DNA of 64,000 bases from Clostridium puniceum (lineage in GTDB: Bacteria > Bacillota > Clostridia > Clostridiales > Clostridiaceae). The stretch is taken from NCBI RefSeq assembly GCF_002006345.1, contig NZ_LZZM01000234.1, positions 49,999 to 113,998 on the forward strand. Direction: 5' to 3'. The notes under the pieces were generated by a model. The model was given only the letters and a program-made list of their open reading frames with translations. It did no database searches and was not told the DNA's origin. The position numbers were made by a program, and so were the translations under genes. This document shows, piece after piece, positions 51,662 to 60,639 of the stretch. How positions within the stretch are numbered: position 1 is the stretch's first letter; every line of letters begins with the position of its first letter.

Positions 51662-51749
51662 TGTAAACATTTTTCCAAATAAATAATTTTTAAGGTATTT
51701 CGTTTTATTATCTGCAACTTTCTAATTATTATTCTATTTATTATTAATT

Positions 51750-51971
51750 TTATTTTTCATAAATATTATATGATTTAATTTCAACACCTTTATATAAAGT
51801 TCTATAAGTAGCAGCTATAATTTTTTGATAAGTAGAGTCATATTCCTCATATAAGCACATATTAACTCTTGCTCTACATCTTTTACTTAATCCAGGCGAA
51901 ATTCCCCCACCTGCACCACTCCATCTCATTGTTTTGGTTTCTATACTACTAGCGTCACCACTTATAATCAT
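51750..51971 (-). CDS. Small unknown protein, doubtful
   Basis: A 73-residue frame starts MIISGDASSIETKTMRWSGA and ends SYNIYEK. The composition (GGGISPGLSKRCRARVNMC) looks like protein rather than chance, but there is no clear ribosome site before the ATG and I recognise no family. It may be the 3' end of a truncated gene, fitting the decay seen to the right. A shared terminator lies at 52159-52198 upstream. Confidence 0.35.
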   Translation of the reverse strand: MIISGDASSIETKTMRWSGAGGGISPGLSKRCRARVNMCLYEEYDSTYQKIIAATYRTLYKGVEIKSYNIYEK

Positions 51972-52158
51972 TGCAAATAAAATTTATAATATATCATTTT
52001 CTTTTGTTTAGGACTTAATATTGATTCTTTATCTTTTAACACCTTATGAAATAACTCTATTGACTTGTTTTCAAAACATTTTAATATATATTAATGAATC
52101 TTTATCTGTTTCAAATCTCTTTAGATTTATTAACTTTACAAATTCATATAAGTAAATA

Positions 52159-52200
52159 AAAAAAGATGGTCATAATTTCAGTGAACATCTTTTTTATTAT
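52159..52200. terminator. Bidirectional terminator beside the acr3 remnant
   Basis: AAAAAAGATG (52159-52168) pairs with CATCTTTTTT (52187-52196); TCA/TGA inside extend the stem. It lies 45 bases past the broken acr3 end on the minus strand. Confidence 0.75.
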
Positions 52201-52241
52201 ATAAGTTTAATTGAAATTGTACGTTTTAATTTAGAAATAAA

Positions 52242-52550
52242 CTATTTTTCTTTAGAATATGAGAAATACTTTCTTCCCCAATACAAAGCTATATTCACAA
52301 GCCCTATCATTACAGGAACTTAGATTAATGATCCTATTACTGCTGCAAAGGCTACCTTTGACTCTATTCCCAATACTGCTACTGCAACAGCTATTGCTAA
52401 TTCAAAATTATTGCTTGCAGCTGTAAAAGCTAATGTAGTAGTTTTATGATAATCTACCCCTGCCTTATAACTAATATAAAATGAGACAGAAAACATTACT
52501 ATAAAAAATGCAGCCAAATTAATGACTGCATCTTTTTTATTCTGAAAGGT
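52242..52550 (-). pseudogene. Arsenite efflux permease Acr3, C-terminal remnant
   Basis: The minus strand reads the end of an ACR3-family permease: DYHKTTTLAFTAASNNFELA, then AFAAVIGSLI, a TAA stop where the family has a glutamate, and VPVMIGLVNIALYWGRKYFS to the final TAG. About three quarters of the gene (about 260 residues) is missing upstream. The frame to the left of the break contains TFQNKKDAVINLAAF. Both truncation and nonsense codon show it is dead. No arsR or arsC was recognised beside it. Confidence 0.8.
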
Positions 52551-53115
52551 TACAGTTGAGTTAGAAGCTTTTCTTTATCTATACCATATGCCTACATATA
52601 ATATATATGATATTGCTGTTCAAAATATTCAATAACGGCTTTATTAAAAGTAGCACTTTTATTATAGTTTTATACAATATAAGTGTGGTAGAATTTTGAG
52701 TTTCTAAAAATTTTTAATACAAACTAAATACTGTTTTATGATTTTGTGTATTTAAATTATTATTAAATTAATATTATTTCATTCTAATTACTGCTCTTAA
52801 ACATTTTTATTGAAAATATTGAATATAATATTATAATACTGAATTACAAGTTTGTTTACTATTTCTATTTTGAAGTTGGATCATATTTTTATATGATCCT
52901 TTTTTATTGGCTATGTTAATGAATAGTATTAATAATTCATGATTTAAGAACATTCCGAACTTAATGGCGTAATAATAGCATCCATGTCATGCACTGAAAA
53001 GTAATTACTACATACAACTAATCAAATGGTACAAGTAATATGATGTAATGTATTGGGGAAAAGTTTAATAATCTAGCTATTGGTAGGTTATTAAAATTAC
53101 TTATATAATCTGCAA
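52551..53115. other. Decayed interval with an orphan terminator
   Basis: No believable gene in about 565 bases. A clean terminator GGATCATAT-tttt-ATATGATCC followed by TTTTTTATT (52878-52908, plus strand) has no gene before it, suggesting that a plus-strand gene was deleted. A short KLLTQL-type coding trace lies near 52560-52600 on the minus strand. Confidence 0.45.
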
Positions 53116-53979
53116 TTAATCAGGAATGTGTTCCTCTAAATAATCAATAAAATATCTGCTTGCTATAGGAATTGTTTTTATATTATTAAAAGCAATTCCT
53201 ATAGTACGTGTCACGGGCGGATCAATTGGAATTTTTGCCACATCGTAGCTTACTCGTCTCATAACTAATTCAGGTAAAATACTTATCCCTAACCCCTCTT
53301 CAATCATTGAAAGAATGGAATAATCATCATGAATACACATTTTGATATTAGGATGAAGATTTTGTACGTGAAAAGCCTCTAAAGGTTCACTGAGAGTGCC
53401 TTCTTCCAAAAGAAGAAAAGGTTCCGTTACAAGTTGTTTCAATGTAATCACACTCTCTTTTGCTAAGTGGTGTTTTTTCGGAAGAACAGCCAGAAGTTCC
53501 CCATCCTTTAAAGCAATGGTCTCTAATCCTGACACAGCGGCAGGATTTATGAATCCAAAATCTACTTCGCCTGACTTGATCCATTCAGGGATCGTAGTAT
53601 AGTCTCCTTGATGAAGAATAAATTGTACATTAGGATAAATGGTCTGAAATTCCTTTATCATATGAGGAAGCCAATGGCATGAAATGCTGGAAATAGTACC
53701 AATTCGTATAGTTCCTGATTCAAGACCTTTTATTTCTTTACTTTTCTCTATCATTGCACGATAAGAAGAAGCTGTTTTTAAGATATAAGGATATAATTCT
53801 TCGCCTTCCGGAGTAAGTTTTACACCAGTTCTAGAACGCAACAGTAGCTTTAGAGATAGCTCATCTTCCAGTGACTGTATCATCTGGCTTATTCCTGACT
53901 GTGTATAACCAAGCAAGTCGGCGGCTTTAGTGAAACTTCCAACTTCTACAATTTTATACAGGGCAAGGTATCGGTTCAT
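53116..53979 (-). CDS. LysR family transcriptional regulator
   Basis: The 287-residue protein has a LysR helix-turn-helix (about 1-60; YKIVEVGSFTKAADLLGYTQ, SGISQMIQSLEDELSLKLL) and an effector-binding domain (about 90-285; GTIRIGTISSISCHWLPHMI, LEEGLGISILPELVM-like end). It is divergent from the ybaK-like gene and its broken companions, which it probably controlled. This block (53.1-56.1 kb) reads as richer in G and C than its surroundings, which may mean transfer from another Firmicute. Confidence 0.93.
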   Translation of the reverse strand: MNRYLALYKIVEVGSFTKAADLLGYTQSGISQMIQSLEDELSLKLLLRSRTGVKLTPEGEELYPYILKTASSYRAMIEKSKEIKGLESGTIRIGTISSISCHWLPHMIKEFQTIYPNVQFILHQGDYTTIPEWIKSGEVDFGFINPAAVSGLETIALKDGELLAVLPKKHHLAKESVITLKQLVTEPFLLLEEGTLSEPLEAFHVQNLHPNIKMCIHDDYSILSMIEEGLGISILPELVMRRVSYDVAKIPIDPPVTRTIGIAFNNIKTIPIASRYFIDYLEEHIPD

Positions 53980-54053
53980 ATAATAATCTCCTTTACATTA
54001 GTATTTCTTATATATTGATTAGAAATTGTCGTTTTACTTATATATAGACCTAT

Positions 54054-54070
54054 TGTATACTGAGTATACA
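54054..54070. promoter_or_regulatory. Palindrome in the LysR/ybaK intergenic region
   Basis: TGTATACTGAGTATACA is a palindrome around TGA, 35 bases before the ybaK-like start and about 75 from the lysR start. It fits a LysR-type binding site. Confidence 0.5.
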
Positions 54071-54104
54071 TAAAAATCAATAAAGAAACGGGAGGTTAAG
54101 TATA

Positions 54105-54584
54105 GTGTCAATTACTAAGGTAAAAGAATATTTTAAGAGCTTTGGAATTGAAGGCAAAGTGATAGAATTAGAGCAGTCAAGTGCTACAGTGGAACTTGCA
54201 GCGGCAGCCATTGGATGTGAGCCGGAAAGGATTGCTAAGACACTTTCATTTTTAGTTGATGGAAAAGGGATATTAATTGTTGTTGCAGGTGATGCTAAAA
54301 TAGATAATCGAAAATACAGAGAAGAATTTCACGAAAAGGCAAAAATGATACCTGCTGATGGCGTGGAGGCAATAATCGGTCATGCTCCAGGTGGGGTATG
54401 TCCATTTGGCATAAATGAAGAGGTAGATGTTTATCTTGATATTTCAATAAAACTATTTTCTACAGTATATCCGGCTGCGGGAAGCGGAAACAGCGCTATA
54501 GAATTAAATATAACAGAATTAGAAAAATACTCAAACTCAAAAAAATGGGTTGATGTGTGTAAAGGATGGTTAGCAAACGAATGA
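54105..54584 (+). CDS. YbaK/EbsC-type aminoacyl-tRNA deacylase
   Basis: The 159-residue protein matches the YbaK/ProX editing fold: VIELEQSSATVELAAAAIGC, IAKTLSFLVDGKGILIVVAG, VEAIIGHAPGGVCPFGINEE and LFSTVYPAAGSGNSAIELN. Such proteins remove wrongly attached amino acids from tRNA. It starts at GTG with GGGAGG nine bases upstream. Its stop overlaps the ATG of the broken dehydrogenase (ATGA), so they were one operon. Confidence 0.92.
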   Translation: MSITKVKEYFKSFGIEGKVIELEQSSATVELAAAAIGCEPERIAKTLSFLVDGKGILIVVAGDAKIDNRKYREEFHEKAKMIPADGVEAIIGHAPGGVCPFGINEEVDVYLDISIKLFSTVYPAAGSGNSAIELNITELEKYSNSKKWVDVCKGWLANE

Positions 54585-55654
54585 AAATATTTGTGTATTG
54601 TTTTAGGGAATTTGATGAAAAAGAATTTTTTGATGAGCTAACAGAAAAATATGGTTGTACCTATGGATACTCAGCAGATTATCCTAACTTGGAAAATGCC
54701 AAACTGGTAGAAGGATATGATGCGGTTAGTACAACTGTATGTGACATTAATGCTGAATTATTGGACTGCTTTCATTAACTGGGAGTGAAATATGTTGCAA
54801 CAAGATCTATCGGATATGATCATATCGATATAGAACATGCGAAAAGGATTGGAATGAAGGTCTCTAAAGTTAACTATGCACCGGATTCAGTAGCTGAATA
54901 TACATTGATGCTTATGATGATGGGCTGCCGCAGAATATGCCACGTTTTAGATAGGGCAAAAGTTCAGGACTTTTCTCTTAAGGGGAAATTAGGAAAGAAT
55001 TTATGTGACTGCACTGTGGGAGTGATTGGAACAGGACAGATTGGAGTGGCAGTAATCAAATATTTGAAGGCATTCGGATGCAGGATTCTTGCAAATGACT
55101 CTCATCAAAAACAAGAACTGAGTGAACTTTTAGAGTATACAGATTTGAATATTTTGTTGAAGGAAAGCGACATTATTACCCTTCACGTACCTGCGCATAA
55201 GGAAAATAATTATTTACTTGATAAAGAGGCCTTTGAGATTATGAAGCATGGTGTCATGATTGTGAATACTGCGAGAGGTACTCTAATTGATACAGATGCT
55301 TTGATAGATGCTATTGAAGAAGGAAAGATAGGACATGTAGCAGGGCACTTTCTTTTCACTTCAGGACAAGGAGGGCTAAATCCTTTTGATGGTTCTGTAG
55401 TGGAAGGTGGAATTGAAGCACAGGCGGAACAGACTATGAAAAACCTAAGCGAATTATTCCAAGCAGCAGGAACTAATTTTACAAAAACAGTTAAAACAAC
55501 TTGTTTTCTTGCTGATATGTCTGACTTTGCAGCGTTTAACCAAGTGTATGGTAAATATTTTACAGGAAAGCCGGCAAGAAGTTGTGTTGCGGAAAAAACA
55601 CTTCCGCTTGGTATTCTATGTGAAGTTGAAGCAATTGTTTATTTAGGAGAATAA
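54581..55654 (+). pseudogene. D-lactate dehydrogenase-like gene with in-frame stop, joined to RidA end
   Basis: The first part is a D-isomer 2-hydroxyacid dehydrogenase: KIFVYCFREFDEKEFFDELT, then a TAA stop (54776-54778) in the middle of DCFH*LGVKYVATRSIGYD, the NAD-binding TVGVIGTGQIGVAVIKYL (about residue 145) and MIVNTARGTLIDTDALIDAI. At about 55340 it changes without a frame break into RidA/YjgF sequence: HFLFTSGQGGLNPFDG ... TVKTTCFLADMSDFAAFNQV ... EVEAIVYLGE. The dehydrogenase lacks its last ~90 residues and RidA its first ~20. A deletion between adjacent genes explains this. A protein from ATG 54785 (289 residues) is possible but odd. Confidence 0.85.
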
Positions 55655-55668
55655 AGGAGGAAATTACA

Positions 55669-56103
55669 ATGAGACAATATGTAGTAGATGCTTTTTCTGA
55701 GAAGGTATTTGGAGGAAATCCAGCAGCAGTATGTGTGATGAATGAATGGGTGACCGATGAAACCATGATACAGATAGCAAGGGAAAATAATCTGTCTGAG
55801 ACAGCTTTTACGGTGAAAGAAGGTTTAGATTATAAATTAAGGTGGTTTACTCCGGGTGGTGAGGTTGATCTATGCGGACATGCAACACTTGCAACTACCT
55901 ACGTCATTACAAAGTTTATTGAAACTCAAGTAACAGAAGTACGTTTCAAGACGCTATCTGGATTATTAACAGTTATAAAAAAAGGCGAACTTTTTGAAAT
56001 GGACTTTCCATCTTATGAACTTAAAAAAGTAGACATAACAGAGGCAATGGTGGAAGCTATGAGGATTAGACCATTAGAAGCATATAAAGGAACAATCACA
56101 TGA
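55669..56103 (+). pseudogene. PhzF family isomerase, truncated by a deletion
   Basis: The 144 residues are the N-terminal half of a PhzF-type protein (usually about 260-300): RQYVVDAFSEKVFGGNPAAV with the catalytic glutamate in NNLSETAFTV, and WFTPGGEVDLCGHATLATTY. The sequence leaves the family after AMRIRPLEAYKG and stops at once. The DNA that follows codes for the end of AzlC in another frame. GGAGG precedes the ATG, so a half-protein may still be made. Confidence 0.85.
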
Positions 56104-56248
56104 AAGTTCTATTTTAGGACTGGGACTTTCATTTATAAGTCTAATTTTATTTGAAAAAACAAATTTTTTATTGCCAGCAATGGTTGCCATTTGGATGTCA
56201 CTCTCTGTACGTCGTGAAAAATTGGAAGATAAGGTGAATACGCTATGA
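56085..56248 (+). pseudogene. AzlC branched-chain amino acid exporter, C-terminal fragment
   Basis: In the frame one base off from phzF the DNA reads HESSILGLGLSFISLILFEK, then LLPAMVAIWMSLSVRREKLE and a stop, the typical last helix and tail of AzlC. Everything before is missing. Its stop overlaps the AzlD start (ATGA), the usual coupling of azlC and azlD. Confidence 0.75.
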
Positions 56249-56571
56249 CAACAATACAACAAATTATTACAATTGGAATGGTAGTATTGGGAACTCAGTT
56301 CACTAGATGGATTGCTTTTATTTCTTTTCCTTCTAATAAACCTATTCCAAGTTATATTGAATATTTAGGTAAGGTTTTACCACCTACTATCTTTGGTATG
56401 CTAGTTGTTTATTGCTATAAAAATATAAACATATTTTCTGTAAATCATGGAATCCCTGAACTTATTGCAGGAATAATTGTTGTATGTTTGCAACTTTGGA
56501 AAAAAAACATGTTTCTTTCAATTGCAACAGGAACAATTCTATACATGTTTTTTTTACAGGCAGTATTTTGA
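56245..56571 (+). CDS. azlD: AzlD family branched-chain amino acid transport protein
   Basis: The 108-residue protein has four hydrophobic helices and AzlD features (VVLGTQFTRWIAFISFPSNK, YLGKVLPPTIFGMLVVYCYK, LWKKNMFLSIATGTILYMFF). AzlD works with AzlC to export branched-chain amino acids and analogues. Its frame is intact, but its partner AzlC is only a fragment here, so it is probably not functional on its own. Confidence 0.88.
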   Translation: MTTIQQIITIGMVVLGTQFTRWIAFISFPSNKPIPSYIEYLGKVLPPTIFGMLVVYCYKNINIFSVNHGIPELIAGIIVVCLQLWKKNMFLSIATGTILYMFFLQAVF

Positions 56572-56625
56572 AAATAATAGCAATCTGCCTTTTCTGTAAC
56601 TTATTATTACATATCCAAAGATAAA

Positions 56626-56787
56626 ATGATTAATTTTAATAAAGTTGAAGTTTTTATTAGACATAAGTTGGAAGGAATGTAGCTTTATTTTTCAAAATTA
56701 GAACAAATGCTAGATGAACTAAGAATTTTGATTAATACTAAAGATAATAAATTTGATTTTGTACCTAAACTCTTCTTTCTGAGTTAA
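56626..56787 (+). pseudogene. Degraded small gene, unknown
   Basis: From ATG 56626 the frame reads NFNKVEVFIRHKLEGM, a TAG stop, then LYFSKLEQMLDELRILINTK and FDFVPKLFFLS to TAA. The protein-like sequence in one frame on both sides of the stop suggests a decayed gene. No family recognised. The rest of 56572-56983 holds nothing else I can support. Confidence 0.35.
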
Positions 56788-56983
56788 ATTATGTTTGCAA
56801 ATCAGCACACATTAAACTTATTTCTAAAAGTCATTTTATCAATAATCTTCGCATTATTTTACCATTGTAAATTACATTCTCATTTTTAATGACTACAGAA
56901 TATATATTTTTTATTTTCACATAATAATATATATTAGAATACTTAATTATATTTACTGGATTCATGGAAGGTGGTCATATTTA

Positions 56984-57304
56984 ATGAAAAAGTTTATCAC
57001 TATATTTTCTATTTTTTTATTTCTATGCTTTGGTCTGAATGCAACAACTGCTATCGCTCAGCCTACACAAGGTTTCTCTGAAGGATTTTATGATGTAGGT
57101 AAACTAAAATTAGTTCCAAACGTTTCATACAATGTTCAAAATGTTTCCGATAAGAGAGCTTTAATTATTATAGTTGATGGTAATGAAGTTATACATCAAG
57201 CTTTACGTTTTGAATCAAACTCAAAACGATATGTTATGATACCTCTTCAATCTGACTATAAAGTTATAATAGTGGGCAATGGTCAATTATCCTTCGCAAC
57301 TTAA
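56984..57304 (+). CDS. Small secreted protein, unknown
   Basis: The 106-residue protein has a signal peptide (KKFITIFSIFLFLCFGLNAT, cleavage near AIAQ, residue 25) and a mature beta-rich domain (GKLKLVPNVSYNVQNVSDKR, LIIIVDGNEVIHQALRFESN). GGAGGTGGTCATATTTA-like site precedes the ATG (GGAAGGTGG). The strand pattern recalls a small beta-sandwich; function unknown. A weak terminator lies downstream at 57387. Confidence 0.75.
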   Translation: MKKFITIFSIFLFLCFGLNATTAIAQPTQGFSEGFYDVGKLKLVPNVSYNVQNVSDKRALIIIVDGNEVIHQALRFESNSKRYVMIPLQSDYKVIIVGNGQLSFAT

Positions 57305-57386
57305 AATTTCAAAATTTACAGTTTATCTCATGTTAGCATTGCCCATTAATTATAACATATTATGCGAATGAATTTTGAACTAAAAT

Positions 57387-57418
57387 AAGCAGTAGTGGAT
57401 TTCTCCTGGCTACTGCTT
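57387..57418 (+). terminator. Hairpin after the small secreted protein gene
   Basis: AAGCAGTAG (57387-57395) pairs with CTACTGCTT (57410-57418). The T-run is short (TAACTTTC). Confidence 0.5.
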
Positions 57419-57482
57419 TAACTTTCGCAAAGTGATAATATTTTGTAGTATTTTTTAATATTAATTTTAAGCAAGTGTATTT

Positions 57483-57841
57483 TTATTTTAATGTTTTACC
57501 TTTCATGTGAAAATATAATTCTGGAGTATCTTCTGTAATAACTTTAAATTCATATCCTTTAGATTTATAGTATTTTATTATTTGTGGAAGAGCTTTACAT
57601 GTGTTTTTATGCATGTCCGTACAGTGTAAAAGTAATATTATATTGGAGCGATTTTCACTTCCTTTTATCGCTTTTCTATATAAAGTACCAGGTGAAAGCT
57701 TTGAATTTAATCAATCTGTATTATCTAAATCCCAATCATATATTTTAAATCCTTTATCATGTAATTTTTTTAAATAATCTCTATTCAAGTGCTTGTTACT
57801 TCCACAAGGGAATCTAATTATATTAGGTGAAATTCCATTTC
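57483..57841 (-). pseudogene. Polysaccharide deacetylase, C-terminal remnant with in-frame stop
   Basis: The minus strand reads SPNIIRFPCGSNKHLNRDYL, LHDKGFKIYDWDLDNTD, a TGA stop where the family expects tryptophan, then LHCTDMHKNTCKALPQIIKY and KVITEDTPELYF. This is the second half of a NodB-type deacetylase (RFP motif and late L-H-x-T motif). The N-terminal half with the metal site is gone, bounded by a stop at about 57843. It is dead. Confidence 0.8.
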
Positions 57842-57924
57842 AAGAGATACCCAATTATTTAATTAGAATAAATTTTATATTTATTCATAATCTATATTAG
57901 ATATCATACCATGGAGGTTTAAGG

Positions 57925-58968
57925 ATGAAGCTATTTATAAGAACCGTCATTGCCATTATTTCATTTACGATAATTAATGTATTAATATCTACTAATAAAA
58001 ATAATTTTTATATTAGTTCAATTAATGCTATAGGTAATCCTCCTAAGGTTGGTGTATTATTATTTAATTTTAACGATCCATATATATCTTTCGTTAAACA
58101 AAGTTTAGAAAATATTGAAAAAGAAAATCCAAATAAAGTTAGATTTTCCTTTTATGATTCAAAAGATAATCAAGCTATACAAAATGCAGATATAGACAAT
58201 TTAATTAACGATAATATTGATCTTTTATTAATAAATTTAGTTGATACGAAACAAAGTACTATATCAAGCATTATCAATAAAGCAACCACAAAAAATATAC
58301 CATTAATTTTCTTCAATATAGAATTACCACTGTCCCCCCAAAGCACTTCCCAAAGAGTTGCTGTTGTAGCAACTGATTCCAAGCTTTCAGGCATTATACA
58401 GGGTAAAATTCTTGCAGATTTATGGAATAATAATAAAAAAGTCATAGATAAAAATAATGATAACGTATTGCAATATATAATGTTACAGGGTAAAACTAAT
58501 AATCCAGCTTCCCTTAACAGAACTATTTATTCTATTTCAACACTTAATGATAATGGCATAAGAACTGAAGAACTTGCCTTAAAAATTTGTAATTGGGATC
58601 GAGATTGTGCAAAAGCTGCAATTAATTCATTATTTCTTAAATATGGGGGAAATATAGAAGCAATAATTGCAAATAATGATGCTATGGCAATAGGCGCTAT
58701 TGATGCACTACAAGCCTACGGGTACAATAAAGGAGACAAAACAAAAACTATTCCAGTTGTTGGTGTTGATGCCATCCCAGAGGCACGAGAACTTATCTCT
58801 AAAGGTTTTATGGCAGGCACTGTTGTTCAAGATCCTAAAGAATTCGCTAACGCACTTTATTCTGTTGGATTAAATTTAATTTACAATAGAGAGCCTCTTG
58901 AAGGTACAAATTATAAATTTAATAAAGAAGGCATTATTGAAATCCCTTATTATGAGTATATCCCCTAA
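57925..58968 (+). CDS. Galactose-type periplasmic sugar-binding protein
   Basis: The 347-residue protein belongs to the MglB/Periplasmic-binding type-1 fold: an N-terminal membrane/signal helix (LFIRTVIAIISFTIINVLIS), PPKVGVLLFNFNDPYISFVK, NLVDTKQSTISSIINKA, DAMAIGAIDALQAYGYNKGD and VVGVDAIPEARELISKGFMA. It lacks the lipobox cysteine usual for Gram-positive binding proteins, so it is held by an uncleaved helix or released. No ABC permease or ATPase gene is nearby, so it may serve a remote transporter or a sensor kinase. GGAGG precedes the ATG. Confidence 0.9.
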   Translation: MKLFIRTVIAIISFTIINVLISTNKNNFYISSINAIGNPPKVGVLLFNFNDPYISFVKQSLENIEKENPNKVRFSFYDSKDNQAIQNADIDNLINDNIDLLLINLVDTKQSTISSIINKATTKNIPLIFFNIELPLSPQSTSQRVAVVATDSKLSGIIQGKILADLWNNNKKVIDKNNDNVLQYIMLQGKTNNPASLNRTIYSISTLNDNGIRTEELALKICNWDRDCAKAAINSLFLKYGGNIEAIIANNDAMAIGAIDALQAYGYNKGDKTKTIPVVGVDAIPEARELISKGFMAGTVVQDPKEFANALYSVGLNLIYNREPLEGTNYKFNKEGIIEIPYYEYIP

Positions 58969-59032
58969 AGTAACTAGATACTAACCTTAATTATTTAAAA
59001 CCTCTTTCATAAGTTCTTCACAAAATAAAAAA

Positions 59033-59064
59033 AGGTAGCTTAAACCTGAGCATTTAATCTACCT
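59033..59064 (+). terminator. Hairpin after the sugar-binding protein gene
   Basis: AGGTAG (59033-59038) pairs with CTACCT (59059-59064), with A's before and CTAATTTC after. Weak. Confidence 0.45.
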
Positions 59065-59116
59065 CTAATTTCTAGTACTTGTGCAATTTAGCCAAATATA
59101 TTATATCAATAATACA

Positions 59117-59266
59117 CTACCTATCAATTAACTCATTCTTAACATACTCATTGATAGTCTCTTCTTCACCTTCAAATATCTCCATTAAATGTAATATAAT
59201 CTCTTGTTGCTCCTCTGGAAGTCGTTTCATTGTTTCCATTATTGTATCTTTAGTTACATTTCTCAT
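59117..59266 (-). CDS. Small acidic helical protein, 49 residues
   Basis: A frame starts at ATG 59266 with AAGGAGCGATTTT upstream, a strong site. It reads RNVTKDTIMETMKRLPEEQQ, then LMEIFEGEEETINEYVKNEL. The composition (amphipathic helices, acidic) and the good ribosome site argue for a real gene. No family recognised; similar short proteins can be antitoxin-like or sporulation peptides, which is speculation. Confidence 0.6.
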   Translation of the reverse strand: MRNVTKDTIMETMKRLPEEQQEIILHLMEIFEGEEETINEYVKNELIDR

Positions 59267-59747
59267 AAAATCGCTCCTTAATTCTACCATTAAAATATAA
59301 AAGTGCTCTTCGTTATTATCGTATTATTCTTATATATTTTAATCTAATATGATAAAATTTCATTTGTTATTTAATATATATTTTTAGCAAAAATAAAGCA
59401 GTAGTTGGATTGCTGAACTGCTTTTAGCTAATAAAAAACTTTCTACATTTTTTATTATGATTTAGTTTCCTGTATGTAACCTAACAAATAAAAAAAACAA
59501 AGACTATATGAGCATTAATATCTAGTTGCTGTATGGTACTCCCAGCGGGATACCACCTATACATTTTTATAAATTCTATCAATTTTTATAAAGTCCTGTA
59601 AAGTGCTATTTTACTAAGTTTAAAAGACTATACTTATTTCTTGAACTCAAGTAAATTAAGTTCCCATATTGGAGCATAAACACTGAACAAACACTTTTTT
59701 ATTTTACGTATTCAAAGCTCATTTAGAAATTAATTTACTTATTAGTA
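59267..59747. other. Interval between the small acidic gene and the glycosyltransferase operon
   Basis: A hairpin AAAGCAGT (59395-59402) / ACTGCTTT (59417-59424) could terminate transcription on either strand. A GGTACTCCCAGCGGGATACC stretch (59534-59553) forms a small GC-richer hairpin. The region 59560-59747 should hold the operon's 3' end; nothing else seen. Confidence 0.45.
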
Positions 59748-60617
59748 TTATTTGTTTAACAAGATTTTATTTAATTCTTTACTACTTGAATTAATAAAAA
59801 TCTCTGTAGAATATAATTTATGCTTTTGATTTAGATATTCTTTTTTTCTTAAAGTATGTTTTTCCATTTCTTCTGGAGAAATCTTAGTTTTGAATTTTTC
59901 ATGAGGATAATGTATACATCTTAATTTTCTACTTAATATTATTTTTGTATCATTTTTATACAAGTTAATTCCTAAATCAATATCTTCTCCACCCCATGTG
60001 TCAAAACTTTCATCGAACATCCCAATGTTTATAAGTGTTTCCTTTTTCACAGAAACATAAGCTGTAAAAAAAATCACCCATGGTGCAGGCCATTTAGTTA
60101 AATCATCCCCTATATCAAAATATATAGATTCCCTTAAATCTAATATTTTATCTTCTTCTAATTTATTAAAATATTTATCAACATTAAAAGAGTCTATATT
60201 CATTTTTATTAATTTTTCATAGTTTTCATTATATTCATCAAATCCATATACATACCCTATAATTGCTGAATTAGAATGTAAATTATGTAGTTTTATCTGC
60301 TCATCTATAGCATTACTTGCTAGCAAGATACCTGAATCAATAAATACACATATTTCACCTTCTGAATTATTTATTCCAACATTTCTTGCCGTTGCTGCTC
60401 TAAATCCATTATCTTCTTGATAAAAATATTTAATATTCAATTCACCATCAAATTTATCTATAACTGATACTGTATCGTCTGTAGAACCATCATCAACTAT
60501 TATTACTTCAAATTCATTTATTGATAGACTTTGCATTAATAAAGAATTTAAAGTTAGGTTCAATAAGTTACTACGATTAAAGGTTGGAATTATAATACTT
60601 ACTCTATACTTGTACAC
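59748..60617 (-). CDS. Family-2 glycosyltransferase
   Basis: The 289-residue protein has a GT-A fold: VSIIIPTFNRSNLLNLTLNS, VIIVDDGSTDDTVSVID (nucleotide-sugar aspartates), FRAATARNVGINNSEGEICV, IDSGILL (DxD-like) and the C-terminal WGGEDIDLGINLY acceptor motif seen in galactosyltransferase-type enzymes. No membrane helix, so it acts in the cytoplasm on a soluble or nascent acceptor. It is the last gene of a four-gene operon, 22 bases after the radical SAM gene. Acceptor and sugar unknown. Confidence 0.88.
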   Translation of the reverse strand: MYKYRVSIIIPTFNRSNLLNLTLNSLLMQSLSINEFEVIIVDDGSTDDTVSVIDKFDGELNIKYFYQEDNGFRAATARNVGINNSEGEICVFIDSGILLASNAIDEQIKLHNLHSNSAIIGYVYGFDEYNENYEKLIKMNIDSFNVDKYFNKLEEDKILDLRESIYFDIGDDLTKWPAPWVIFFTAYVSVKKETLINIGMFDESFDTWGGEDIDLGINLYKNDTKIILSRKLRCIHYPHEKFKTKISPEEMEKHTLRKKEYLNQKHKLYSTEIFINSSSKELNKILLNK

Positions 60618-60639
60618 TTTTTACACTCCCTATCATCAT

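Noticed and set aside
58170..58445. Minus-strand frame opposite the sugar-binding protein.
   Set aside because: The plus-strand protein has clear family motifs throughout; the opposite frame is a shadow.
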